DNA of 64,000 nt from Synechococcus sp. CBW1004. Lineage in GTDB: Bacteria > Cyanobacteriota > Cyanobacteriia > PCC-6307 > Cyanobiaceae. The notes beneath the pieces are model-generated. The model had not been told where the DNA came from. It did not search any database and saw nothing but the letters and a program-made list of their open reading frames with translations. A program made the position numbers and the translations under genes. The number at the start of each line of letters is the position of its first letter. Positions within the stretch are counted from its first letter, which is position 1. Positions 1-7,588 of the stretch are shown here, one piece after another. The stretch spans positions 1,756,686 to 1,820,685 of the forward strand of contig NZ_CP060397.1 of assembly GCF_015840715.1 (NCBI RefSeq). The letters run 5' to 3'.

Positions 1-882
1 GTTGGCCCGGACCCGGGCCAGCAAGGCCGCCTGGCCCGCCCCCCGATCGCTGCCTCCCCAGTGCTGGAGGCAGGAGTGCTGCAACGCCCGGCCGAAGGAG
101 AAGCCCAGGTGCCAGGGGGCAAAGCCCTGGGCCGCCGCCTCGTTGATGGCGTTGAGGCAGCGGCTTGCGTCCTCCTCGCTGAGGCCGCCGGAGAGAAACA
201 GGATCGCCGGCACCGCTGCCGGCACCGTGCGGTTCAAGGTGCGCACGGTGAACTCCCCCACCTCCTCCAGGCTGGGCCGCACCGGGCAGGCAGCGCCGGC
301 AGTGGTCATGGAGGGCTTGAGCAGACTGCCTTCCAGAAACACCCCGAAACCCTCGGCCGGTCCTGATGGCGGAGGCGGCGGATCGACCTGCCCATCAATT
401 CGCTCCAGTGAGGCATGGGACGCCCAGGCCTGCAGCAGGGTGCCATCCACCGAGAAGTGCTCATCGCTGAGCAGCGGCCTGACCTCCGGCGCACCCATCA
501 ACTTCTCCAGGAAGCGCCCCATCACCTCCTCGTTGAGCAGCCGCTCGCGGTTCTTGGTGAACGTTGTCGGATGCCAGATCGGATCATCCGGGCTGAGGCC
601 CACGAACCAGCGAAAGAGCAGGTTGTAGTGGAGCTGCTCCAGCAGCAACCGCTCCGATCGGATCCCGTAGAACGCCTGCAGCAACGAGGCCAGAAGCAGC
701 TGCTCGGGCGGCACCGATGGCCGGCCTTCTGAGGCGTACAGCGCGCAGAAGGTGGGATTGAGTCGATCAAGGGCCTGATCGGCCAGCTTGCGGATCCGCC
801 GCAGCGGATGACTGGCCGGAATCCGATCCTCGACCGAGACGTAGGAGAACAGCGAGCCGGTGCGCTCCTGTCGACCTCGCAT
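1..882 (-). pseudogene. IS5-type transposase N-terminus fused in frame to class I fructose-bisphosphate aldolase C-terminus (runs off the window)
   Basis: One uninterrupted minus-strand frame starts at ATG 882 and is still open at base 1. The first ~180 residues are an IS5-type transposase N-terminus: MRGRQERTGSLFSYV, then HPLRRIRKLADQ, then the first catalytic segment FSVDGTLLQAW and the usual proline run. At about base 342 the text changes to the C-terminal part of a class I aldolase: GVFLEGSLLKPSM, which carries the Schiff-base lysine, then AILFLSGGLSEEDA and PWHLGFSFGRALQ. The aldolase catalytic core upstream of the lysine and the later transposase DDE residues are both absent. I infer a deletion that joined a decayed IS to an aldolase gene. 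Neither enzyme should be active. An assembly chimera is possible, but the exact frame retention argues for a real junction. Confidence 0.85.
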
Positions 883-940
883 CACAGGGTGGGCGGTTGC
901 CCCATTTTCGCAGGGATGGGCGGGTTTTTCAGCGAACTCC
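343..940 (-). mobile_element. Truncated IS5-type element (5' part of transposase plus upstream terminal repeat)
   Basis: The transposase portion of the chimera is preceded by an IS-like end at 921-940. Read on the minus strand it is GGAGTTCGCTGAAAAACCCG. The same end type occurs on the intact IS5 copies in this window, where it reads GGAACCCCTGAAAAACCCG at 27159 and 47777. The transposase itself differs clearly from the one in those intact copies, so this is a related but different element. Its other end and the 3' half of its gene are missing. Confidence 0.7.
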
Positions 941-943
941 TAA

Positions 944-966
944 GGAAGCTCTGATCAAGACCGGGA
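944..966. mobile_element. Orphan terminal end of an IS5 copy
   Basis: GGAAGCTCTGATCAAGACCG plus three more bases matches the outer end of the two complete IS5 copies at 25929 and 46547. It lies only three bases (TAA) from the end of the truncated IS at 940. After 23 bp the match stops exactly where the IS66-type element begins, so the body of this IS copy was lost and IS66 now abuts its remaining end. Confidence 0.75.
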
Positions 967-2679
967 GTAAGCGTTCAGGGGTCGGGACACCCCAGTGCGT
1001 CAGTCAATCTCCGATCTCTCCTCTGAGAGGGGCCATCTGTTCCTTCCACGTGTGATCGCTGCCTCAGCGATCCGGCACCAGCGATGGCATCACGCCGCCG
1101 AGGCGATGGGCAATCCAGGCCTGCTCCAGGAATTGCCAGACATCGCGGCCCTGCTGCCGCAGGGTGGCGGTGACGGTGAGCAACCGGCTGCGGCAGATGG
1201 CGCCGCCGGAGGACTGGACGCCATGGCTGATCTTGCGGTGAATCACCGATTGCCGCAGTGCCCGCTCGGCAGCGTTGTTGGTGGGCTCGATCCCTGGCGT
1301 TTGCAGAAAAGTCCAGAGCGCCTGCTTGCGCTGCAGCAACTGGCGACAGGTTCGCACCGTCTGGGCCCAGGGCGTTTGCTCGCCCCGCTCACAGCCCAGA
1401 TCCACCACCCGCTGCAGCGTGGCCTCGAACGCCAAGCGGAGGGGGTGGCATCGATGCAGGAGCTGGGGCCGGTCGATCGCTCCGCTCTTCCACTGGTGCC
1501 AGTGAGCGAACAGATGCTGCTGCAGAGCCAGCATCTGGGCTCCGATCTCCCTGCTGGCGCCCTGGCGTTCAGCGATGGCCGCCAGATCCCGGATCAGGTG
1601 GGCCCAGCACAGCTGCCGCTGCTCCACGGGCAGGTGGTTGTAGGCCGAGAAGCGATCACTCACCACGATCCCTGCAAAGGTATGGCCCAGAAGCTCCATT
1701 GCCGCTGCACTTGAGCGGCTCAGGCCCTGCAGGAACACCGTAACCAGTGGTGTGACCATGACCCACTGCCAGCCGCGCCTGCCAGCAGGATTACAACCGT
1801 CGGCGTTGCCGGTGGGGGCGCCGGTTTCATCCACGTAGGCCACCGGCTGCTGCCGGGCCACCTCCAGGGCTTCCTCCACCGCCTGCTGCAGGGCTGCGCT
1901 CAGACGTGCCCGGATGGTGGCGATAGCGCCGCGGCTGATTTCCACACCCAGCAGCTGATCCAGCAGCGCCTGGGTTCGGCCGAAACTCAGGGGAAAGGCG
2001 CTGCCCAGCAGTCCCACCAGGCCGCTCAGGCGTGGGCCGTAGCGGCTGGGCTCCACATCCGCCGGCAGCTCGGCGCAGGTGCTGGTGGAGCAGCAGGGGC
2101 AGACCAGACGGTGCAGACGGTGTTCGATCACCACCGGGCTGATCGGTGGAATCTCGATCACCTGATGGCGCAGCGGCTCCGCATCCTCCCCCTGTAGCAG
2201 GGTGCCGCAGCGGCGGCAGGCGTCCGGGTGGTGCTCGAGCACCTCATCCACACGCGCGATCGGCAGCAGCTCCGGCCCTGCTCCCGGGTGCCCCTGCTGA
2301 CCACCCCGCTTGCGACCAGTGCCTTTGCAGCGGGTGGGCGGCTTAAAACCCGTGCCGTCACTGGAGGGCGGCTTGGAGGAGTTGCGGGAGTTGCGGCCGA
2401 TCCGCTCGCGCAGGCTGGCCAGTTCCGTCGCCAGGTCGGTGAGCTGCGCTCGGAGCTGGTCGTTCTCCTGCTGTTGTCTCTGGAGCTGTGCAAGAACCTC
2501 AAGGAAGCCAGCCCTCACGCCCACCGGAGTGGAAGCCCAGTCCGCTTCTGAAATCCCGGCCGGAGGGGTGGTCATCGCAGGAAGTCTCTGCCTGAGATGC
2601 AACCGGGATTCAAGCCGACGTCAAGGGTTCAGTCGTATCGATGTTCGCGATGAGCTGTCCCGCCCCCCTGAATGGGTAC
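967..2679. mobile_element. IS66-type insertion sequence (single-transposase form)
   Basis: The ends form an imperfect inverted repeat. The left end from 967 starts GTAAGCGTTCAGGGGTCGGG. The right end, read inward from 2679, starts GTACCCATTCAGGGGGGCGG. Both continue with ACA. The only gene inside is the IS66 transposase; no TnpA or TnpB partner is seen. The flanking 8-mers (959-966 and 2680-2687) do not match, so the usual 8-bp target duplication is absent. This suggests a rearrangement on one side after insertion. Confidence 0.65.
1064..2575 (-). CDS. IS66 family transposase
   Basis: A 503-residue DDE transposase. An N-terminal coiled-coil (about residues 20-65) is followed by the family signature RNSSKPPSSDG and a KRGGQQGHPG segment. 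A zinc-finger-like region with CxxC pairs comes next (CRRCGTLL, then CPCCSTSTC). The catalytic region has AYVDETG, then VVSDRFSAYN, then QLCWAHLIRDL. The C-terminal glutamate motif is GIEPTNNAAERALRQ. ATG 2575 is preferred because the family starts shortly before the coiled-coil; an in-frame start at 2602 is possible. Length is normal for IS66 and no frame lesion is seen, so the gene may be active. Confidence 0.93.
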   Translation of the reverse strand: MTTPPAGISEADWASTPVGVRAGFLEVLAQLQRQQQENDQLRAQLTDLATELASLRERIGRNSRNSSKPPSSDGTGFKPPTRCKGTGRKRGGQQGHPGAGPELLPIARVDEVLEHHPDACRRCGTLLQGEDAEPLRHQVIEIPPISPVVIEHRLHRLVCPCCSTSTCAELPADVEPSRYGPRLSGLVGLLGSAFPLSFGRTQALLDQLLGVEISRGAIATIRARLSAALQQAVEEALEVARQQPVAYVDETGAPTGNADGCNPAGRRGWQWVMVTPLVTVFLQGLSRSSAAAMELLGHTFAGIVVSDRFSAYNHLPVEQRQLCWAHLIRDLAAIAERQGASREIGAQMLALQQHLFAHWHQWKSGAIDRPQLLHRCHPLRLAFEATLQRVVDLGCERGEQTPWAQTVRTCRQLLQRKQALWTFLQTPGIEPTNNAAERALRQSVIHRKISHGVQSSGGAICRSRLLTVTATLRQQGRDVWQFLEQAWIAHRLGGVMPSLVPDR

Positions 2680-3868
2680 GCTCAACGCGGCGGGCCACCA
2701 GCTCTTGCACCTTGCGCTGCAGGCTCGGGCCATCCAGCCGCCTTCTATAGGTGGCCAGATGCACCTGCGGAGAGTGCCCCATCAACTCGGCGCTCTCTCG
2801 GACGTGGAGTCCCAGATCAAGGCCAAGGCGAAGCGCGAAAGCGTGCCGCAGTCCATAGCTGGTGAGGTCGCTGGGCATCTGCAAGCGGCGAAGCTGCTGT
2901 GTCATGTGACCGCCAGGCCCGGATGCCCGTTGACTCCAATCAGGCAACCCATGAACGCGCCAGCGCTGGATCAGCCCGTAGCAGTCCGACGGCCAGCCGC
3001 CCGGTGGCACAGCCGGCACCTGCCGTGGCCGTGTTGCACCCTTGCTGGAACGCTTGGAACGGGTGACCACAGCAACGGGCAGGCCATGGGCCCCGCTCTT
3101 GACATCCAATCCGATCAGCTCCTGCGGCCGGAGTCCGAATACGGCCAGGATGTCCCAAGCCAGAAGGTCACCCGGACCCAGCTTCGCGCTCTTCTTAATC
3201 CGCTCACGGAGTAGCTGGATCTCCTGGTCTCTGAAGGCCCTGACACCCTCGGGGTGCGCCGCGGCCTTGCCATTCCCGCGGAGTGGCGCCAGTTCGTCCA
3301 GCCAGTGCCAGCCTGCTTCCTTCCAGAGGCTCCGGGCACGATCGTGTGCCATCTGCCGGGAGCGGCTGTTCGCCTCCCATCGCTTCAGATATGCGGTCAG
3401 CAGATCTGCATCGTGTCTTGTGTGGTGCTCAGCAGCAGTAACCACCAGCCGGTGAAGGAACGGCAACCACGTTCGTTCCCATGTGATGGCAGTCATGCGC
3501 TCACCGACGAGCCTTGCGCGGAGCTGTTGGATCAACCGCTCAAGGTGCTCAGGATCCAAGTGGCATGGGTCGTCGGCGGGCGGTGCGGCTTCCGGGTCTG
3601 GCCATTGCCAGGTTCCTGAAACCACGGCGTCAAACACCGCGCAGGCTTCACTGAGAGCCGCGGCCGCCGTGGCCGGTCCGGGTGGTACAGAGAGGCTGTA
3701 AGCCCTGCGCTTGTGAACCTGGGCAGATGATTCGCCGGGCCTGAGGGGCAGCTCGGCGGAAACCACCCGCAGACGGTCGCGGTTCAGCTCCACGTACCAG
3801 CCAGCCCGCCCCAAGCGGTGGGCCTTGAAAGCCTGGCTCAGGTTCCGCAGCCAAGAGGGCGAGGCCAT
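2621..3868 (-). CDS. Tyrosine-type site-specific integrase with an IS66-derived tail
   Basis: A 415-residue phage/island integrase beside the 3' end of tRNA-Arg and in the same orientation. Catalytic residues are visible: Arg in FGLRPQEL, the His-x-x-Arg box in SYGLRHAFALR, the second His in LMGHSPQ, and the nucleophile Tyr at about residue 374 in ATYRR. The N-terminal ~170 residues look like an arm-binding and core-binding region. The last ~20 residues (bases 2621-2679) are encoded by the right end of the IS66-type element, so the native C-terminus has been replaced. The catalytic domain is complete; whether the tail change matters is unknown. It probably drove integration of a now decayed element at the tRNA. 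Confidence 0.88.
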   Translation of the reverse strand: MASPSWLRNLSQAFKAHRLGRAGWYVELNRDRLRVVSAELPLRPGESSAQVHKRRAYSLSVPPGPATAAAALSEACAVFDAVVSGTWQWPDPEAAPPADDPCHLDPEHLERLIQQLRARLVGERMTAITWERTWLPFLHRLVVTAAEHHTRHDADLLTAYLKRWEANSRSRQMAHDRARSLWKEAGWHWLDELAPLRGNGKAAAHPEGVRAFRDQEIQLLRERIKKSAKLGPGDLLAWDILAVFGLRPQELIGLDVKSGAHGLPVAVVTRSKRSSKGATRPRQVPAVPPGGWPSDCYGLIQRWRVHGLPDWSQRASGPGGHMTQQLRRLQMPSDLTSYGLRHAFALRLGLDLGLHVRESAELMGHSPQVHLATYRRRLDGPSLQRKVQELVARRVERTHSGGRDSSSRTSIRLNP

Positions 3869-3874
3869 GGTGCC

Positions 3875-3936
3875 GCGTGAAATCTGCGTGAAATCCTGGC
3901 ATTTCCGGGGCGTTTCAGGCCCATCCGGGCGTGAAA
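3875..3936. repeat. GCGTGAAA direct repeats upstream of integrase (candidate arm-type sites)
   Basis: GCGTGAAATC occurs at 3875-3884 and again at 3886-3895, spaced 11 bp. GCGTGAAA occurs a third time at 3929-3936. All lie between the integrase start and the tRNA-Arg 3' end, where integrase arm-binding or excisionase sites are usually found. The second island has a comparable layout with a different motif. The function is inferred from position only. Confidence 0.5.
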
Positions 3937-4010
3937 AATGAACCTTGGAGACCTCCGAAATCCATTCCGGATGAGCCCAGACTCCAGTTCCTGACTAGCT
4001 TTTTCCTGAA

Positions 4011-4084
4011 CGCCCCCTGATGGATTCGAACCATCGACCGGCTGCTTAGAAGGCAGCTGCTCTATCCAGCTGAGCTAAGGGAGC
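4011..4084 (-). tRNA. tRNA-Arg(TCT)
   Basis: The minus strand folds as a complete cloverleaf. The acceptor stem is GCTCCCT/AGGGGGC with one G-T pair. The D arm contains GCTCAGCTGGATAGAGC. The anticodon stem GCTGC/GCAGC encloses loop CTTCTAA with anticodon TCT at 4048-4050. The T arm is GATGG-TTCGAAT-CCATC. The discriminator base is G at 4011 and CCA is not encoded. The integrase gene begins 142 bp beyond its 3' end, marking it as an integration target. Confidence 0.95.
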
Positions 4085-4221
4085 TGAGGAGGCCTGCAGG
4101 GCAGCCCTGCACGGAGCCATGGCGCTCCGGGCCGGCACCATGATGGCCTCTGGCAGCACGGGGGCGGTAGAAGAGCTCCGGCCGCAGTCCGTAGAGTGCT
4201 TCACCGTGCACCGAACGCTTC

Positions 4222-5097
4222 ATGGCGGCCCCCCGGCTCAGTGATGCCCAGAAGCAGGAACTCGTCAGTCGCTTCCGCAGCGGTGCCGGCACCCAGGAGC
4301 TGGCCGCAGCCTTCGGCTGCAGCCCCAACACCGTGACCCGTGTGGTGAAGGCGGCGATCGAGCCGGCGCTGTACGAAGAACTCAAACGTCAGCGGAGCCG
4401 CCGCGCGGGCCAGACCGCCCAGCCCGAGGCCCCAGCCCCGGAGCGCCACACCCCTCAGCCAGAGCCGCCACTGGAGTCGGATGCGGTTTCCGAAGCCACC
4501 ACGGACCCGCCTCCCTCCCCGGAGCCGCTGCCGATCGAGGCTGCCAACGGCCCTGCGGCCCAGGAAGCCCTGGATCCGGGCGATGAAGACGATTCAGACC
4601 AGGATCCCGCCGACCACGAAGCCCCGAGGGCACTGGCGATCGACGATGCCGACGACTTCGATGACTTCGACGCGGAGGATGACGACGGCGACGAGCAGGA
4701 CGACGACGGCAGTGGAGGCTTCCTGGAGCAGACCTTCGTCGAGGTGCCCATCAGCCTGACCGACGCGCTGGATCAGCCCCTCACCACCGCCCGTGCCTGG
4801 TGCGTCGATGAATTGCCGGCCAGCGCCTACATGCTGGTCGACAAGACCGTCGAACTCCAGGCCCGCCCTCTGGGAGAGATCCCGGAGCTGGGACGCCTTG
4901 AGGCGACGGAACTGGAGCTTCAGGCCCTGGTGCTGTACAGCAACCCCCGCCAGGCCAAGCGCCACTGCGGCCGCACGCAGCGGGTGATCAAGGTTCCCGA
5001 TTTAGGGGTGCTGGAGCGCACGGCGCCCTATCTGCTGCGGCAGGGCATCTGCCGTGTGGTGGTCGAAGGAGCGCTCTACGCCCTGCCCGAAGCCTGA
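4222..5097 (+). CDS. Helix-turn-helix protein with acidic linker, conserved cyanobacterial hypothetical
   Basis: A 291-residue protein. Residues ~6-45 form a transposase-like helix-turn-helix (LSDAQKQELVSRFRSG, then ELAAAFGCSPNTVTRVVK). A long low-complexity linker at ~55-170 is rich in Pro and Glu and then almost purely Asp/Glu. The C-terminal ~115 residues are folded-looking, with QAKRHCGRTQRVIKVPDLG near the end, and appear conserved. ATG 4222 follows the tRNA by 137 bp and is the only sensible start. It is likely a DNA-binding protein, but no target or pathway is evident. The acidic middle may be a flexible spacer or interaction surface. Confidence 0.75.
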   Translation: MAAPRLSDAQKQELVSRFRSGAGTQELAAAFGCSPNTVTRVVKAAIEPALYEELKRQRSRRAGQTAQPEAPAPERHTPQPEPPLESDAVSEATTDPPPSPEPLPIEAANGPAAQEALDPGDEDDSDQDPADHEAPRALAIDDADDFDDFDAEDDDGDEQDDDGSGGFLEQTFVEVPISLTDALDQPLTTARAWCVDELPASAYMLVDKTVELQARPLGEIPELGRLEATELELQALVLYSNPRQAKRHCGRTQRVIKVPDLGVLERTAPYLLRQGICRVVVEGALYALPEA

Positions 5098-5100
5098 GGC

Positions 5101-5355
5101 TCACGCCCCCTCGTCGTCCCGCATCGGCAGCAGCAGGGCGACGCTGCTGCCGCCGCTGACCACCCCCAGCACCACCGCCAGGCCGATCAGGAATCCCGTC
5201 GGCAGGGGGGCGCTGCGGGCCGGTCCCAGGCGCAGGCTCACCTTCTCATCGAGGTTCTGCGCCCCGAGGCAGAGCAGCGCGAACAGCAGAACCGATCCGA
5301 CGAGGCTGCCGAGCAACAGACGCAGGCGCAGCAGCATGGGACGCGGAAGCCGCAA
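5101..5355 (-). CDS. Small two-helix membrane protein
   Basis: An 84-residue protein with two hydrophobic segments: ~8-28 (LRLRLLLGSLVGSVLLFALLC) and ~53-77 (TGFLIGLAVVLGVVSGGSSV). The layout resembles LapA/DUF1049-type small membrane proteins of cyanobacteria. It lies 9 bp downstream of rsmI on the same strand, so co-transcription is likely. A start at Met7 (5337) is equally plausible. The function is not recognisable. Confidence 0.6.
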   Translation of the reverse strand: MRLPRPMLLRLRLLLGSLVGSVLLFALLCLGAQNLDEKVSLRLGPARSAPLPTGFLIGLAVVLGVVSGGSSVALLLPMRDDEGA

Positions 5356-5364
5356 CGGACCAGC

Positions 5365-6279
5365 TCAGTCTGGCCCGTGGCGATCCCCCGGAGCATCGGC
5401 CTGCGCCGTCGGGTCCGAAGGCTGATGCAGCAGGGCATAGAGCTCACGCCGGCGGTGGCCGCTGCGCTCCGCCAGCTGGCGTGCCGCCTCCTGACTGCTC
5501 AGACCGGCCTCCCTGAGGCGCTGCAGCTCCAGCCGCAGGGCCGGCTCATCCCACACCGGCTGCCGCGGCGGCGCCCCCCCCAGCACCAGCGTGCATTCGC
5601 CCAGAGGCGCCACCGCCTGGAAGTGGGCCAGGGCGGCGGCCACGGTGGGGCCCACCTGCTGCTCATGGCGCTTGGTGAGCTCGCGGGCCACCTGCAGCGG
5701 CCGATCCCCCAGCACCGCCAGCAGATCTTCGAGCAGGGCCACCAGGCGATGGGGGGCCTCGTAGAACAGGAGTGTGCGTGGGTCCTCCGCCAGTTCCGCC
5801 AGCCGGCGCCTGCGGGCGGCGCTGCGCGGCGGCAGGAAGCCCTCGAAGCAAAAGCGTCCCGTGGGCAGGCCGCTGCTCACCAGCGCCGTGGTCAGGGCGC
5901 AGGGGCCGGGCACGCACACCACTGTAAGGCCGCGGGCACGGGCCGCGGCCACGAGCGATTCGCCCGGATCGGAGATGCCCGGCAGACCGGCGTCGCTGAT
6001 CATGGCGAGCGACTCCCCCCGCTCGAGAGCGGCCAGCAGGGAGGGGATTCGTGCCGTCTCGTTGTGAGCGTGGAAGCTGAGCAGCGGTCTGCCGCTCAGG
6101 CCCAGCTGCTGCAGCAGCAGGCCGCTGCGGCGGGTGTCCTCGCAGGCGATGCGATCGACACCGGCCAGCACCCGCAGGGCCCGCGGCGAGAGGTCGTCGC
6201 GATTGCCGATCGGGGTGCCCACCACGTAGAGCACCGAGGGCGCCGGTTCGGCGGCGGCAGGGGCATCGGGACGATCCAC
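5365..6279 (-). CDS. rsmI: 16S rRNA (cytidine(1402)-2'-O)-methyltransferase
   Basis: A 304-residue SAM-dependent tetrapyrrole-methylase-fold enzyme that 2'-O-methylates C1402 in the ribosomal P site. Family motifs are clear: LYVVGTPIGNRDDLSPRAL at the N-terminus, DRIACEDTRRSG, LLSFHAHNE, ISDAGLPGISDPG (SAM site), VPGPCALTTALVSSGLPT and FYEAPHRL. The C-terminal helical extension at ~245-290 fits the family. The start at 6279 leaves a short variable Pro/Ala leader before the conserved block. It is divergent from cysQ. Confidence 0.95.
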   Translation of the reverse strand: MDRPDAPAAAEPAPSVLYVVGTPIGNRDDLSPRALRVLAGVDRIACEDTRRSGLLLQQLGLSGRPLLSFHAHNETARIPSLLAALERGESLAMISDAGLPGISDPGESLVAAARARGLTVVCVPGPCALTTALVSSGLPTGRFCFEGFLPPRSAARRRRLAELAEDPRTLLFYEAPHRLVALLEDLLAVLGDRPLQVARELTKRHEQQVGPTVAAALAHFQAVAPLGECTLVLGGAPPRQPVWDEPALRLELQRLREAGLSSQEAARQLAERSGHRRRELYALLHQPSDPTAQADAPGDRHGPD

Positions 6280-6554
6280 GGACAGCGGCGAGGCCCCCCA
6301 TGCTGACCAGCCACCGGCTGAGGAGGCAGCGTCAGCACAGGAGCCGGAGGAAGAAGGGGGTGCGGCACGGCCCTGCGGGCGTTCCGTCCAGTCCCGTCAC
6401 CGGGCTCCTGCAGCCGTGCCGGGGCTTGCGCCAAAGCGGGCAGGCCGCCGGGAGGACCCGAGCGCCGCCGGCCAGGCCTGGCGCCGTTGCGGCAGAGCCC
6501 GCTGCTGCTGTCCGATCCGGGGCGCAGGCGGAAGCGGCAGCCCCCTGCTGGACA

Positions 6555-7535
6555 ATGGCGTTTTTGCAGCTGATGCCGGAGTTCCCCACCGCCGCAGGTC
6601 CCACTCCGGCCGCAGCGTCGTTTCCCCTGCCGGAGGGGGTGAGCGGCGCGTCGTTGCTGGAGCAGCTGCGCCGCCTCAGCTGGGGCGCCGCCGACATCCT
6701 GCGCGCCTATGCCCGCGGGGAGCAGCCGCCCTACGGCTTCCCAGCGGCCCTGAACGTGGAGCAGGGCGGCGAAGGGCCGGTGTCGGCGGCGGATCTGGCA
6801 GTGAACCGCTGGCTGCTGGATGGGCTCAGCGAGGCCTTCCCCCGGGCGGCCTGGACGCTGCTGAGCGAGGAGACCGCCGGCGAGCAGCTGCAGGCGGGGC
6901 AGCCACTGGCGGCGGAATGGCTGTGGATCCTCGATCCCCTCGATGGCACCAAGGATTTCCTGCAGGGCACCGGCGAATACGCGGTGCATCTGGCCCTGGT
7001 GCATGCGGGCTCGCCGGTGCTGGGAGTGGTGCTGCTGCCGGAGCCCGAGGAGCTCTGGTTCGGCCTGATCAGCCCCGGGGCGGCCGGGCAGGCCTGGTGT
7101 GAGAACCGCGCCGGCGAGCAGCGCGCCGCCCGCCTGAGCGACAGGCAGGAGGTGGGCGAGCTGGTGCTGGTGGCGAGCCGCAGCCACCGCGATGCACGGC
7201 TGGAGCAGCTGCTGGAGGCCCTGCAGCTGGGCGACAGCATCGCTATGGGCAGCGTCGGCGGCAAGGTGGCCTCGATCCTGCGGGGCGAGACCGATGTCTA
7301 CATCTCGCTCTCCGGCCGCAGCGCCCCCAAGGACTGGGACATGGCCGCCCCGGAGGCCGTGCTGCGGGCGGCGGGCGGTGCCTTCAGCCACGCCGATGGG
7401 CGTGCCCTCTCCTACAACGACGGCGACATCCGCCAGGCGGGCTGCCTGATCGCCAGCCATGGCCCCAGCCACGCCGAGCTCTGCAGGCGCGCAGCGGCGG
7501 CGATGGCCGCGATCGACCCGGGCTTTGCGGTGTGA
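6555..7535 (+). CDS. cysQ: 3'(2'),5'-bisphosphate nucleotidase / inositol monophosphatase family
   Basis: A 326-residue Mg-dependent, lithium-sensitive-type phosphatase. It likely hydrolyses PAP from sulfate assimilation. The metal-binding motifs are LSEE (first acid), WILDPLDGTKDF at about residues 125-136, and the C-terminal WDMAAPEAVLRAAGG. ATG 6555 is chosen because conserved sequence begins soon after it and the upstream codons are low-complexity. It is transcribed away from rsmI across a 275-bp gap. Assignment to CysQ rather than to inositol phosphatase rests on overall motif spacing. Confidence 0.88.
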   Translation: MAFLQLMPEFPTAAGPTPAAASFPLPEGVSGASLLEQLRRLSWGAADILRAYARGEQPPYGFPAALNVEQGGEGPVSAADLAVNRWLLDGLSEAFPRAAWTLLSEETAGEQLQAGQPLAAEWLWILDPLDGTKDFLQGTGEYAVHLALVHAGSPVLGVVLLPEPEELWFGLISPGAAGQAWCENRAGEQRAARLSDRQEVGELVLVASRSHRDARLEQLLEALQLGDSIAMGSVGGKVASILRGETDVYISLSGRSAPKDWDMAAPEAVLRAAGGAFSHADGRALSYNDGDIRQAGCLIASHGPSHAELCRRAAAAMAAIDPGFAV

Positions 7536-7588
7536 TCGCGACACACGGCCATCCCGGTCCCTGACGACCAGACTTCCCCGAGGACGCG

